From the NCBI RefSeq assembly GCF_051014685.1, contig NW_027478719.1:248001-312000 (forward strand): 64,000 nt of DNA, read 5' to 3'. Position numbers and translations under genes: made by a program. Shown here one piece after another: positions 27,256 through 39,837 of this stretch. A model generated the notes under the pieces. It saw nothing but the letters and a program-made list of their open reading frames with translations, was not told where the DNA came from and ran no database searches. The DNA is from Ptiloglossa arizonensis (taxonomy: Eukaryota > Arthropoda > Insecta > Hymenoptera > Colletidae). Position 1 is the first letter of the stretch. Each line of letters opens with the position of its first letter.

Positions 27256-27631
27256 GGCAAAAAATTTTTCGCAATTCTGCTGCTCCAAACGCTTAACCAG
27301 AATGGCCTATGGAAAAAATACAAATACCGTTGTAATCGGGCGAGTTTCTACTTTCAGATGCAATAGGAATTTTTGGGATAGATCAATCCGTTCGCGAGAT
27401 ATGAGACTTTGAAGCCAAGAAATGGTTGAGAAGGCAAAAAATTTTTCGCAATTCTGCTGCTCCAAACGCTTAACCAGAATGGCCTAGGGAAAAAATACAC
27501 ATACCGTTGTAATCGGGCGAGTTTCTACTTTCAGATGCAATAGGAAATTTTGGGTTACGTCAATCCGTTCGCGAGGTATGGGAGTTGAAGCTAAGAAATG
27601 GTTGAGAAGACAACAAATTTTTCGCAATTCG

Positions 27632-28110
27632 GCTGCTCCAAACGCTTAACCAGAATGGGCTAGGGAAAAAATACACGTACCGCTGTAATCGGGCGAGATT
27701 CTACTTTCAGATGCAATAGGAATTTTTGGGTTAGGTCAATCCGTTCGCGAGATATGAGACTTTGAAGCCAAGAAATGGTTGAGAAGGCAAAAAATTTTTC
27801 GCAATTCTGCTGTTCCAAACGCTTAACCAGAATGGCCTAGGGAAAAAATACACATACCGTTGTAATCGGGCGAGTTTCTACTTTCAGATGCAATAGGAAA
27901 TTTTGGGTTACGTCAATCCGTTCGCGAGATATGGGAGTTTGAAGCTAAGAAATGGTTGAGAAGACAACAAATTTTTCGCACTTCTGCTGCTCCAAACGCT
28001 TAACCAGAATGGCCTAGGAAAAAAGTACACAAACCGTTGTAATCGGGCGAGTTTCTACTTTCAGGTGCAATAGGAATTTTTGGGTTAGGTCAATCCGTTC
28101 GCGAGATATG
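27632..28110 (+). repeat. 4-mer tandem copy 1 (708-bp offset)
   Basis: Aligns with 28340-28818. The rare GGAAAAAAGTACAC monomer occurs at 28024 and 28732. A one-base deletion (GGGAGTTGAAG near 27585) and a G in TTCGGCTGC near 27631 lie just left of copy 1. Confidence 0.8.
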
Positions 28111-28339
28111 AGACTTTGAAGCCAAGAAATGGTTGAGAAGGCAAAAAATTTTTCGCAATTCTGCTGTTCCAAACGCTTAAGCAGAATGGCCTAGGGAAAA
28201 AATACACATACCGTTGTAATCGGGCGAGTTTCTACTTTCAGATGCAATAGGAAATTTTGAGTTACGTCAATCCGTTCGCGAGATATGGGAGTTTGAAGCT
28301 AAGAAATGGTTGAGAAGACAACAAATTTTTCGCAATTCT

Positions 28340-28818
28340 GCTGCTCCAAACGCTTAACCAGAATGGGCTAGGGAAAAAATACACGTACCGCTGTAATCGG
28401 GCGAGATTCTACTTTCAGATGCAATAGGAATTTTTGGGTTAGGTCAATCCGTTCGCGAGATATGAGACTTTGAAGCCAAGAAATGGTTGAGAAGGCAAAA
28501 AATTTTTCGCAATTCTGCTGTTCCAAACGCTTAACCAGAATGGCCTAGGGAAAAAATACACATACCGTTGTAATCGGGCGAGTTTCTACTTTCAGATGCA
28601 ATAGGAAATTTTGGGTTACGTCAATCCGTTCGCGAGATATGGGAGTTTGAAGCTAAGAAATGGTTGAGACGACAACAAATTTTTCGCACTTCTGCTGCTC
28701 CAAACGCTTAACCAGAATGGCCTAGGAAAAAAGTACACAAACCGTTGTAATCGGGCGAGTTTCTACTTTCAGGTGCAATAGGAATTTTTGGGTTAGGTCA
28801 ATCCGTTCGCGAGATATG
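28340..28818 (+). repeat. 4-mer tandem copy 2 (708-bp offset)
   Basis: Partner of 27632-28110. It has one private change, GAGACGACAAC for GAGAAGACAAC near 28669. Confidence 0.8.
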
Positions 28819-28950
28819 GGAGTTTGAAGCTAAGAAATGGTTGAGAAGGCAAAAAATTTTTCGCAATTCTGCTGCTCCAAACGCTTAACCAGAATGGCCT
28901 ATGGAAAAAATACAAATACCGTTGTAATCGGGCGAGTTTCTACCTTCAGA

Positions 28951-30215
28951 TGCAACAGGAATTTTTGGGTTAGATCAATCCGTTCGCGAGATATGGGAGT
29001 TTGAAGCCAAGAAATGGTTGAGAAGGCAAAACATTTTTCGCAATTCTGCTGCACCAAACGCTTAACCAGAATGGCCTAGGGAAAAAATACGCATATCGTT
29101 ATAATCGGGCGAGTTCCTACTTTCAGACGCAGCAGGAATTTTCGGGTTTGGTCAATCCGTTCGCGAGATATGGGACTTTGAAGCTAAGAAATGCTTGAGA
29201 AGACAACAAATTTTTCGCAATTCTGCTGCTCCAAACGTTTAACCAGAATGGGCTAGGGAAAAAATACACGTACCGTTGTAATCGGGCGAGTTTCTACTTT
29301 CACACGCAACAGGAATTTTTGGGTTAGGTCAATCCGTCCGCGAGATATGGGAGTTTGAAGCCAAGAAATGGTTGAGAAGACAAAAAATTTTTCGCAATTC
29401 TGCTGCTCCAAACGCTTAACCAGAATGGCCTATGGAAAAAATACAAATACCGTTGTAATCGGGCGAGTTTCTACTTTCAGATGCAACAGGAATTTTTGGG
29501 TTAGGTCAATCCGTTCGCGAGATATGGGAGTTTGAAGCCAAGAAATGGTTGAGAAGACAAAAAATTTTTCGCAATTCTGCTGCTCCAAACGCTTAACCAG
29601 AATGGCCTATGGAAAAAATACACATACCGTTGTAATCGGGTGAGTTTCTACTTTCAGATGCAACAGGAATTTTTGGGTTAGGTCAATCCGTTCGCGAGAT
29701 ATGGGAGTTTGAATCCAAGAAATGGTTGAGAAGCCAAAAAATTTTTCGCAATTCTGCTGCTCCAAACGCTTAACCGGAATGGCCTAGGGAAAAAATACAC
29801 ATACCGCTGTAATCGGGCGAGTTTCTACTTTCAGATGCAACAGGAATTTTGGGTTAGGTCAATCCGTTCGCGAGATATGGGAGTTTGAAGCCAAGAAATG
29901 GTTGAGAAGGCAAAAAATTTTTCGCAATTCTGCTGCTCCAAACGCTTAACCAGAATGGCCTAGGGAAAAAATACACATACCGTTGTAACCGGGCGAGTTT
30001 CTACTTTCAGATGCAATAGGAATTTTTGGGTTAGGTCATTCCGTTCGCGAGATATGGGAGTTTGAAGCCAAGAAATGGTTGAGAAGGCAAAAAATTTTTC
30101 GCAATTCTGCTGCTCCAAACGCTTAACCAGAATGGCCTATGGAGAAAATACACATACCGTTGTAATCGGGCGAGTTTCTACTTTCAGATGCAATAGGAAT
30201 TTTTGGGATAGGTCA
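28951..30215 (+). repeat. Island of older-type monomers
   Basis: About seven monomers that match the series near 14.2-15.1 kb rather than their neighbours. In order they show CGTTATAATCGGGCGAGTTCC (broken across monomer positions 90-110), GACGCAGCAGG with GGGTTTGG, GGGCTAGGG with CACACGCAACAGG, ACAAATACCG, CGGGTGAG, AACCGGAATGG, CAACAGGAATTTTGGG and GTAACCGGGCG. The GTTCCTAC marker lies at 14251 and 29113, 14862 bp apart (84 monomers less six bases). Private changes such as TTTTCGGGTTTGG and AAATGCTTGAG indicate the copying is not recent. Confidence 0.8.
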
Positions 30216-31856
30216 ATCCGTTCGCGAGATATGAGACTTTGAAGCCAAGAAATGGTTGAGAAGGCAAAAAATTTTTCGCAATTCTGCTGCTCCAAACGCT
30301 TAACCAGAATGGCCTAGGGAAAAAATACACATACCGTTGTAATCGGGCGAGTTTCTACTTTCAGATGCAATAGGAAATTTTGGGTTACGTCAATCCGTTC
30401 GCGAGGTATGGGAGTTTGAAGCTAAGAAATGGTTGAGAAGACAACAAATTTTTCGCACTTCTGCTGCTCCAAACGCTTAACCAGAATGGCCTAAGGAGAA
30501 AATACACGTACCGTTGTAATCGGGCGAGTTTCTACTTTCAGATGCAATAGGAATTTTTGGGTTAGGTCAATCCGTTCGCGAGATATGGGAGTTTGAAGCC
30601 AAGAAATGGTTGAGAAGACAAAAAATTTTTCGCAATTCTGCTGCTCCAAACGCTTAACCAGAATGGCCTATGGAAAAAATACACATACCGTTGTAATCGG
30701 GCGAGTTTCTACTTTCAGATGCAACAGGAATTTTTGGGTTAGGTCAATCCGTCCGCGAGATATGGGAGTTTGAAGCCAAGAAATGGTTGAGAAGACAAAA
30801 AATGTTTCGCAATTCTGATGCTCCAAACGCTTAACCAGAATGGCCTATGGAAAAAATACACATACCGTTGTAATCGGGCGAGTTTCTACTTTCAGATGCA
30901 ACAGGAATTTTTGGGTAAGGTCATTCCGTTCGCGAGATATGGGAGTTTGAAGCCAAGAAATGGTTGAGAACACAAAAAATTTTTCGCAATTCGTCTGCTC
31001 CAAACGCTTAACCAGAATGGCCTATGGAAAAAATACACATACCGTTGTAATCGGGTGAGTTTCTACTTTCAGATGCAACAGGAATTTTTGGGTTAGGTCA
31101 ATCCGTTCGCGAGATATGGGAGTTTGAAGCCAAGAAATGGTTGAGAAGGCAAAAAATTTTTCGCAATTCTGCTGCTCCAAACGCTTAACCAGAATGGCCT
31201 AGGGAAAAAATATACATACCGCTGTAATCGGGCGAGTTTCTACTTTCAGATGCAACAGGAATTTTTGGGTTAGGTCAATCCGTTCGCGAGATATGGGAGT
31301 TTGAATCCAAGAAATGGTTGAGAAGGCAAAAAATTTTTCGCAATTCTGCTGCTCCAAACGCTTAACCAGAATGGCCTAGGGAAAAAATACACATACCGTT
31401 GTAATCGGGCGAGTTTCTACTTTCTGATGCAATAGGAATTTTTGGGTTAGGTCAAGCCGTTCGCGAGATATGGGAGTTTGAAGCCAAGAAATGGTAGAGA
31501 AGGCAAAAAATTTTTCGCAATTCTGCTGCTCCAAACGCTTAACCAGAATGGCCTATGGAAAAAATACACATACCGTTGTAATCGGGTGAGTTTCTACTTT
31601 CAGATGCAACAGGAATTTTTGGGTTAGGTCAAGCCGTTCGCGAGATATGGGAGTTTGAAGCCAAGAAATGGTAGAGAAGGCAAAAAATTTTTCGCAATTC
31701 TGCTGCTCCAAACGCTTAACCAGAATGGCCTAGGAAAAAAATACACAAACCGTTGTAATCGGGCGAGTTTCTACTTTCAGGTGAAATAGGAATTTTTGGG
31801 TTAGGTCTATCCGTTCGCGAGATATGGGAGTTTGAAGCTAAGAAATGGTTGAGAAG

Positions 31857-31872
31857 GCGAAAAATTTTTCGC
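31857..31872. other. Perfect 16-bp palindrome, A5T5 core
   Basis: GCGAAAAATTTTTCGC reads the same on both strands. It arises where the common GGCAAAAAATTTTTCGC has G for A, which completes the dyad. It occurs only in monomers with CAGGTGAAATAGG just upstream and was multiplied by HOR copying. Confidence 0.95.
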
Positions 31873-33803
31873 AATTCTGCTGCTCCAAACGCTTAACCAG
31901 AATGGCCTAGGGAAAAAATACACATACCGTTGTAATCGGGCGAGTTTCTACTTTCAGATGCAATAGGAAATTTTGGGTTACGTCAATCCGTTCGCGAGAT
32001 ATGGGAGTTTGAAGCTAAGAAATGGTTGAGAAGACAACAAATTTTTCGCACTTCTGCTGCTCCAAACGCTTAACCAGAATGGCCTAGGGAAAAAATACAC
32101 ATACCGTTGTAATCGGGCGAGTTTCTACTTTCAGATGCAATAGGAATTTTTGGGATAGGTCAGTCCGTTCGCGAGATATGAGACTTTGAAGCCAAGAAAT
32201 GGTTGAGAAGGCAAAAAATTTTTCGCAATTCTGCTGCTCCAAACGCTTAACCAGAATGGCCTAGGGAAAAAATACACATACCGTTGTAATCGGGCGAGTT
32301 TCTACTTTCAGATGCAATAGGAAATTTTGGGTTACGTCAATCCGTTCGCGAGGTATGGGAGTTTGAAGCTAAGAAATGGTTGAGAAGACAACAAATTTTT
32401 CGCACTTCTGCTGCTCCAAACGCTTAACCAGAATGGCCTAAGGAGAAAATACACGTACCGTTGTAATCGGGCGAGTTTCTACTTTCAGATGCAATAGGAA
32501 TTTTTGGGTTAGGTCAATCCGTTCGCGAGATATGGGAGTTTGAAGCCAAGAAATGGTTGAGAAGACAAAAAATTTTTCGCAATTCTGCTGCTCCAAACGC
32601 TTAACCAGAATGGCCTATGGAAAAAATACACATACCGTTGTAATCGGGCGAGTTTCTACTTTCAGATGCAACAGGAATTTTTGGGTTAGGTCAATCCGTC
32701 CGCGAGATATGGGAGTTTGAAGCCAAGAAATGGTTGAGAACACAAAAAATGTTTCGCAATTCTGATGCTCCAAACGCTTAACCAGAATGGCCTATGGAAA
32801 AAATACACATACCGTTGTAATCGGGCGAGTTTCTACTTTCAGATGCAACAGGAATTTTTGGGTAAGGTCATTCCGTTCGCGAGATATGGGAGTTTGAAGC
32901 CAAGAAATGGTTGAGAACACAAAAAATTTTTCGCAATTCGTCTGCTCCAAACGCTTAACCAGAATGGCCTATGGAAAAAATACACATACCGTTGTAATCG
33001 GGTGAGTTTCTACTTTCAGATGCAACAGGAATTTTTGGGTTAGGTCAATCCGTTCGCGAGATATGGGAGTTTGAAGCCAAGAAATGGTTGAGAAGGCAAA
33101 AAATTTTTCGCAATTCTGCTGCTCCAAACACTTAACCAGAATGGCCTAGGGAAAAAATATACATACCGCTGTAATCGGGCGAGTTTCTACTTTCAGATGC
33201 AACAGGAATTTTTGGGTTAGGTCAATCCGTTCGCGAGATATGGGAGTTTGAATCCAAGAAATGGTTGAGAAGGCAAAAAATTTTTCGCAATTCTGCTGCT
33301 CCAAACGCTTAACCAGAATGGCCTAGGGAAAAAATACACATACCGTTGTAATCGGGCGAGTTTCTACTTTCTGATGCAATAGGAATTTTTGGGTTAGGTC
33401 AAGCCGTTCGCGAGATATGGGAGTTTGAAGCCAAGAAATGGTAGAGAAGGCAAAAAATTTTTCGCAATTCTGCTGCTCCAAACGCTTAACCAGAATGGCC
33501 TATGGAAAAAATACACATACCGTTGTAATCGGGTGAGTTTCTACTTTCAGATGCAACAGGAATTTTTGGGTTAGGTCAAGCCGTTCGCGAGATATGGGAG
33601 TTTGAAGCCAAGAAATGGTAGAGAAGGCAAAAAATTTTTCGCAATTCTGCTGCTCCAAACGCTTAACCAGAATGGCCTAGGAAAAAAATACACAAACCGT
33701 TGTAATCGGGCGAGTTTCTACTTTCAGGTGAAATAGGAATTTTTGGGTTAGGTCTATCCGTTCGCGAGATATGGGAGTTTGAAGCTAAGAAATGGTTGAG
33801 AAG

Positions 33804-33819
33804 GCGAAAAATTTTTCGC
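33804..33819. other. Perfect 16-bp palindrome, A5T5 core
   Basis: Same palindrome as at 31857, exactly 1947 bp (11 monomers) downstream. Confidence 0.95.
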
Positions 33820-36800
33820 AATTCTGCTGCTCCAAACGCTTAACCAGAATGGCCTAGGGAAAAAATACACATACCGTTGTAATCGGGCGAGTTTCTACTT
33901 TCAGATGCAATAGGAAATTTTGGGTTACGTCAATCCGTTCGCGAGATATGGGAGTTTGAAGCTAAGAAATGGTTGAGAAGACAACAAATTTTTCGCACTT
34001 CTGCTGCTCCAAACGCTTAACCAGAATGGCCTAGGGAAAAAATACACATACCGTTGTAATCGGGCGAGTTTCTACTTTCAGATGCAATAGGAATTTTTGG
34101 GATAGGTCAGTCCGTTCGCGAGATATGAGACTTTGAAGCCAAGAAATGGTTGAGAAGGCAAAAAATTTTTCGCAATTCTGCTGCTCCAAACGCTTAACCA
34201 GAATGGCCTAGGGAAAAAATACACATACCGTTGTAATCGGGCGAGTTTCTACTTTCAGATGCAATAGGAAATTTTGGGTTACGTCAATCCGTTCGCGAGG
34301 TGTGGGAGTTTGAAGCTAAGAAATGGTTGAGAAGACAACAAATTTTTCGCAATTCTGCTGCTCGAAACGCTTAACCAGAATGGGCTAGGGAAAAAATACA
34401 CGTACCGTTGTAATCGGGCGAGTTTCTACTTTCACACGCAAGAGGAATTTTTGGGTTAGGTCAATCCGTCCGCGAGATATGGGAGTTTGAAGCCAAGAAA
34501 TGGTTGAGAAGACAAAAAATTTTTCGCAATTCTGCTGCTCCAAACGCTTAACCAGAATGGCCTATGGAAAAAATACACATACCGTTGTAATCGGGCGAGT
34601 TTCTACTTTCAGATGCAACAGGAATTTTTGGGTTAGGTCAATCCGTTCGCGATATATGGGAGTTTGAAGCCAAGAAATGGTTGAGAAGGCAAAAAATTTT
34701 TCGCAATTCTGCTGCCCCAAACGCTTAACCAGAATGGCCTAGGGACAAGATACACATACCGTTGTAATCGGGCGAGTTTCTACTTTCAGATGCAATAGGA
34801 AATTTTGAGTTACGTCAATCCGTTCGCGAGGTATGGGAGTTTGAAGCTAAGAAATGGTTGAGAAGACAACAAATTTTTCGCAATTCTGCTGCTCCAAACG
34901 CTTAACCAGAATGGGCTAGGGAAAAAATACACGTACCGTTGTAATCGGGCGAGTTTCTACTTTCACACGCAAGAGGAATTTTTGGGTTAGGTCAATCCGT
35001 CCGCGAGATATGGGAGTTTGAAGCCAAGAAATGGTTGAGAAGACAAAAAATTTTACGCAATTCTGCTGCTCCAAACGCTTAACCAGAATGGCCTATGGAA
35101 AAGATACACATACCGTTGTAATCGGGCGAGTTTCTACTTTCAGATGCAATAGGAATTTTTGGGATAGGTCAATCCGTTCGCGAGATATGAGACTTTGAAG
35201 CCAAGAAATGGTTGAGAAGGCAAAAAATTTTTCGCAATTCTGCTGCTCCAAACGCTTAGCCAGAATGGCCTAGGGAAAAAATACACATACCGTTGTAATC
35301 GGGCGAGTTTCTACTTTCAGATGCAATAGGAAATTTTGGGTTGCGTCAATCCGTTCGCGAGATATGGGAGTTTGAAGCTAAGAAATGGTTGAGAAGACAA
35401 CAAATTTTTCGCACTTCTGCTGCTCCAAACGCTTAACCAGAATGGCCTAAGGAGTAAAAACACATACCGTTGTAATCGGGCGAGATTCTACTTTCAGATG
35501 CAATAGGAATTTTTGGGATAGGTCTATCCGTTCGCGAGATATGAGACATTGAAGCCAAGAAATGGTTGAGAAGGCAAAAAATTTTTCGCAATTCTGCAGC
35601 TCCAAACGCTTAACCAGAATGGCCTAGGGAAAAAATACACGTACCGTTGTAATCGGGCGAGTTTCTACTTTCACACACAAGAGGAATTTTTGGGTTAGGT
35701 CAATCCGTCCGCGAGATATGGGAGTTTGAAGCCAAGAAATGGTTGAGAAGACAAAAAATTTTTCGCAATTCTGCTGCTCCAAACGCTTAACCAGAATGGC
35801 CTATGGAAAAGATACACATACCGTTGTAATCGGGCGAGTTTCTACTTTCAGATGCAATAGGAATTTTTGGGATAGGTCAATCCGTTCGCGAGATATGAGA
35901 CTTTGAAGCCAAGAAATGGTTGAGAAGGCAAAAAATTTTTCGCAATTCTGCTGCTCCAAACGCTTAGCCAGAATGGCCTAGGGAAAAAATACACATACCG
36001 TTGTAATCGGGCGAGTTTCTACTTTCAGATGCAATAGGAAATTTTGGGTTGCGTCAATCCGTTCGCGAGATATGGGAGTTTGAAGCTAAGAAATGGTTGA
36101 GAAGACAACAAATTTTTCGCACTTCTGCTGCTCCAAACGCTTAACCAGAATGGCCTAAGGAGAAAATACACGTACCGTTGTAATCGGGCGAGTTTCTACT
36201 TTCAGATGCAATAGGAATTTTTGGGTTAGGTCAATCCGTTCGCGAGATATGGGAGTTTGAAGCCAAGAAATGGTTGAGAAGACAAAAAATTTTTCGCAAT
36301 TCTGCTGCTCCAAACGCTTAACCAGAATGGCCTATGGAAAAAATACACATACCGTTGTAATCGGGCGAGTTTCTACTTTCAGATGCAACAGGAATTTTTG
36401 GGTTAGGTCAATCCGTCCGCGAGATATGGGAGTTTGAAGCCAAGAAATGGTTGAGAAGACAAAAAATGTTTCGCAACTCTGATGCTCCAAACGCTTAACC
36501 AGAATGGCCTATGGAAAAAATACACATACCGTTGTAATCGGGCGAGTTTCTACTTTCAGATGCAACAGGAATTTTTGGGTAAGGTCATTCCGTTCGCGAG
36601 ATATGGGAGTTTGAAGCCAAGAAATGGTTGAGAACACAAAAAATTTTTCGCAATTCGTCTGCTCCAAACGCTTAACCAGAATGGCCTATGGAAAAAATAC
36701 ACATACCGTTGTAATCGGGTGAGTTTCTACTTTCAGATGCAACAGGAATTTTTGGGTTAGGTCAATCCGTTCGCGAGATATGGGAGTTTGAAGCCAAGAA

Positions 36801-37520
36801 ATGGTTGAGAAGGCAAAAAATTTTTCGCAATTCTGCTGCTCCAAACGCTTAACCAGAATGGCCTAGGGAAAAAATATACATACCGCTGTAATCGGGCGAG
36901 TTTCTACTTTCAGATGCAACAGGAATTTTTGGGTTAGGTCAATCCGTTCGCGAGATATGGGAGTTTGAATCCAAGAAATGGTTGAGAAGGCAAAAAATTT
37001 TTCGCAATTCTGCTGCTCCAAACGCTTAACCAGAATGGCCTAGGGAAAAAATACACATACCGTTGTAATCGGGCGAGTTTCTACTTTCTGATGCAATAGG
37101 AATTTTTGGGTTAGGTCAAGCCGTTCGCGAGATATGGGAGTTTGAAGCCAAGAAATGGTAGAGAAGGCAAAAAATTTTTCGCAATTCTGCTGCTCCAAAC
37201 GCTTAACCAGAATGGCCTATGGAAAAAATACACATACCGTTGTAATCGGGTGAGTTTCTACTTTCAGATGCAACAGGAATTTTTGGGTTAGGTCAAGCCG
37301 TTCGCGAGATATGGGAGTTTGAAGCCAAGAAATGGTAGAGAAGGCAAAAAATTTTTCGCAATTCTGCTGCTCCAAACGCTTAACCAGAATGGCCTAGGAA
37401 AAAAATACACAAACCGTTGTAATCGGGCGAGTTTCTACTTTCAGGTGAAATAGGAATTTTTGGGTTAGGTCTATCCGTTCGCGAGATATGGGAGTTTGAA
37501 GCTAAGAAATGGTTGAGAAG

Positions 37521-37536
37521 GCGAAAAATTTTTCGC
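37521..37536. other. Perfect 16-bp palindrome, A5T5 core
   Basis: Third copy of the palindromic variant, 3717 bp (21 monomers) after the second. Confidence 0.95.
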
Positions 37537-39821
37537 AATTCTGCTGCTCCAAACGCTTAACCAGAATGGCCTAGGGAAAAAATACACATACCGTTGTAAT
37601 CGGGCGAGTTTCTACTTTCAGATGCAATAGGAAATTTTGGGTTGCGTCAATCCGTTCGCGAGATATGGGAGTTTGAAGCTAAGAAATGGTTGAGAAGACA
37701 ACAAATTTTTCGCACTTCTGCTGCTCCAAACGCTTAACCAGAATGGCCTAAGGAGTAAAAACACATACCGTTGTAATCGGGCGAGATTCTACTTTCAGAT
37801 GCAATAGGAATTTTTGGGATAGGTCTATCCGTTCGCGAGATATGAGACATTGAAGCCAAGAAATGGTTGAGAAGGCAAAAAATTTTTCGCAATTCTGCAG
37901 CTCCAAACGCTTAACCAGAATGGCCTAGGGAAAAAATACACGTACCGTTGTAATCGGGCGAGTTTCTACTTTCACACACAAGAGGAATTTTTGGGTTAGG
38001 TCAATCCGTCCGCGAGATATGGGAGTTTGAAGCCAAGAAATGGTTGAGAAGACAAAAAATTTTTCGCAATTCTGCTGCTCCAAACGCTTAACCAGAATGG
38101 CCTATGGAAAAGATACACATACCGTTGTAATCGGGCGAGTTTCTACTTTCAGATGCAATAGGAATTTTTGGGATAGGTCAATCCGTTCGCGAGATATGAG
38201 ACTTTGAAGCCAAGAAATGGTTGAGAAGGCAAAAAATTTTTCGCAATTCTGCTGCTCCAAACGCTTAGCCAGAATGGCCTAGGGAAAAAATACACATACC
38301 GTTGTAATCGGGCGAGTTTCTACTTTCAGATGCAATAGGAAATTTTGGGTTGCGTCAATCCGTTCGCGAGATATGGGAGTTTGAAGCTAAGAAATGGTTG
38401 AGAAGACAACAAATTTTTCGCACTTCTGCTGCTCCAAACGCTTAACCAGAATGGCCTAAGGAGAAAATACACGTACCGTTGTAATCGGGCGAGTTTCTAC
38501 TTTCAGATGCAATAGGAATTTTTGGGTTAGGTCAATCCGTTCGCGAGATATGGGAGTTTGAAGCCAAGAAATGGTTGAGAAGACAAAAAATTTTTCGCAA
38601 TTCTGCTGCTCCAAACGCTTAACCAGAATGGCCTATGGAAAAAATACACATACCGTTGTAATCGGGCGAGTTTCTACTTTCAGATGCAACAGGAATTTTT
38701 GGGTTAGGTCAATCCGTCCGCGAGATATGGGAGTTTGAAGCCAAGAAATGGTTGAGAAGACAAAAAATGTTTCGCAATTCTGATGCTCCAAACGCTTAAC
38801 CAGAATGGCCTATGGAAAAAATACACATACCGTTGTAATCGGGCGAGTTTCTACTTTCAGATGCAACAGGAATTTTTGGGTAAGGTCATTCCGTTCGCGA
38901 GATATGGGAGTTTGAAGCCAAGAAATGGTTGAGAACACAAAAAATTTTTCGCAATTCGTCTGCTCCAAACGCTTAACCAGAATGGCCTATGGAAAAAATA
39001 CACATACCGTTGTAATCGGGTGAGTTTCTACTTTCAGATGCAACAGGAATTTTTGGGTTAGGTCAATCCGTTCGCGAGATATGGGAGTTTGAAGCCAAGA
39101 AATGGTTGAGAAGGCAAAAAATTTTTCGCAATTCTGCTGCTCCAAACGCTTAACCAGAATGGCCTAGGGAAAAAATATACATACCGCTGTAATCGGGCGA
39201 GTTTCTACTTTCAGATGCAACAGGAATTTTTGGGTTAGGTCAATCCGTTCGCGAGATATGGGAGTTTGAATCCAAGAAATGGTTGAGAAGGCAAAAAATT
39301 TTTCGCAATTCTGCTGCTCCAAACGCTTAACCAGAATGGCCTAGGGAAAAAATACACATACCGTTGTAATCGGGCGAGTTTCTACTTTCTGATGCAATAG
39401 GAATTTTTGGGTTAGGTCAAGCCGTTCGCGAGATATGGGAGTTTGAAGCCAAGAAATGGTAGAGAAGGCAAAAAATTTTTCGCAATTCTGCTGCTCCAAA
39501 CGCTTAACCAGAATGGCCTATGGAAAAAATACACATACCGTTGTAATCGGGTGAGTTTCTACTTTCAGATGCAACAGGAATTTTTGGGTTAGGTCAAGCC
39601 GTTCGCGAGATATGGGAGTTTGAAGCCAAGAAATGGTAGAGAAGGCAAAAAATTTTTCGCAATTCTGCTGCTCCAAACGCTTAACCAGAATGGCCTAGGA
39701 AAAAAATACACAAACCGTTGTAATCGGGCGAGTTTCTACTTTCAGGTGAAATAGGAATTTTTGGGTTAGGTCTATCCGTTCGCGAGATATGGGAGTTTGA
39801 AGCTAAGAAATGGTTGAGAAG

Positions 39822-39837
39822 GCGAAAAATTTTTCGC
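39822..39837. other. Perfect 16-bp palindrome, A5T5 core
   Basis: Fourth copy, 2301 bp (13 monomers) after the third and 7965 bp after the first. Confidence 0.95.

Larger units (their letters stand above)
17341..28950 (+). repeat. Mosaic HOR block with GGGATAGATC and GCGAGATTCTAC monomers
   Basis: About 65 monomers built from a limited set: GGGATAGATC/GATATGAGAC copies, GGAAATTTTGGGTTACGTC copies, GGGCTAGGG copies with GCGAGATTCTAC, CACAAACCG copies with CAGGTGCAATAGG, and CCTAGCAAAAAAATAC copies. GATAGATC falls at 17469, 18531, 19238, 21716, 22424, 23131, 24723, 25431, 26138 and 27377, that is at spacings of 6, 4, 14, 4, 4, 9, 4, 4 and 7 monomers. There is therefore no single HOR length; segments have been copied repeatedly at different offsets. 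Only satellite monomers are present. Confidence 0.87.
30216..34300 (+). repeat. Tandem 11-mer HOR, two copies (1947-bp period)
   Basis: 30216-32353 aligns with 32163-34300 at exactly 1947 bp. Differences noticed: GAAGACA versus GAACACA before the GTTTCGC monomer, CCAAACGC versus CCAAACAC near 33128, and GAGGTATGG versus GAGGTGTGG at the right end. The matched stretch exceeds the period, so this is a true tandem duplication. Confidence 0.9.
30407..36171 (+). repeat. 45-monomer segmental duplication, copy 1 (7965-bp offset)
   Basis: Aligns with 38372-44136 at exactly 7965 bp (45 x 177). All rare markers I compared agree: CCTAAGGAG (30488), TTTCTGATGC (about 31422), CCAAACACTT (33125), GAGGTGTGGG (34298), CTGCTCGAAACG (about 34359), ATTTTACGCAA (35051), TTAGCCAGAATGG (35256), GGAGTAAAAAC (35451) and TTGCGTCAATCC (about 36049). 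I found no mismatch at these sites but did not compare every base. The left limit is a G/A difference at 30406; the right limit is a G/A difference at 36172. Confidence 0.92.
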
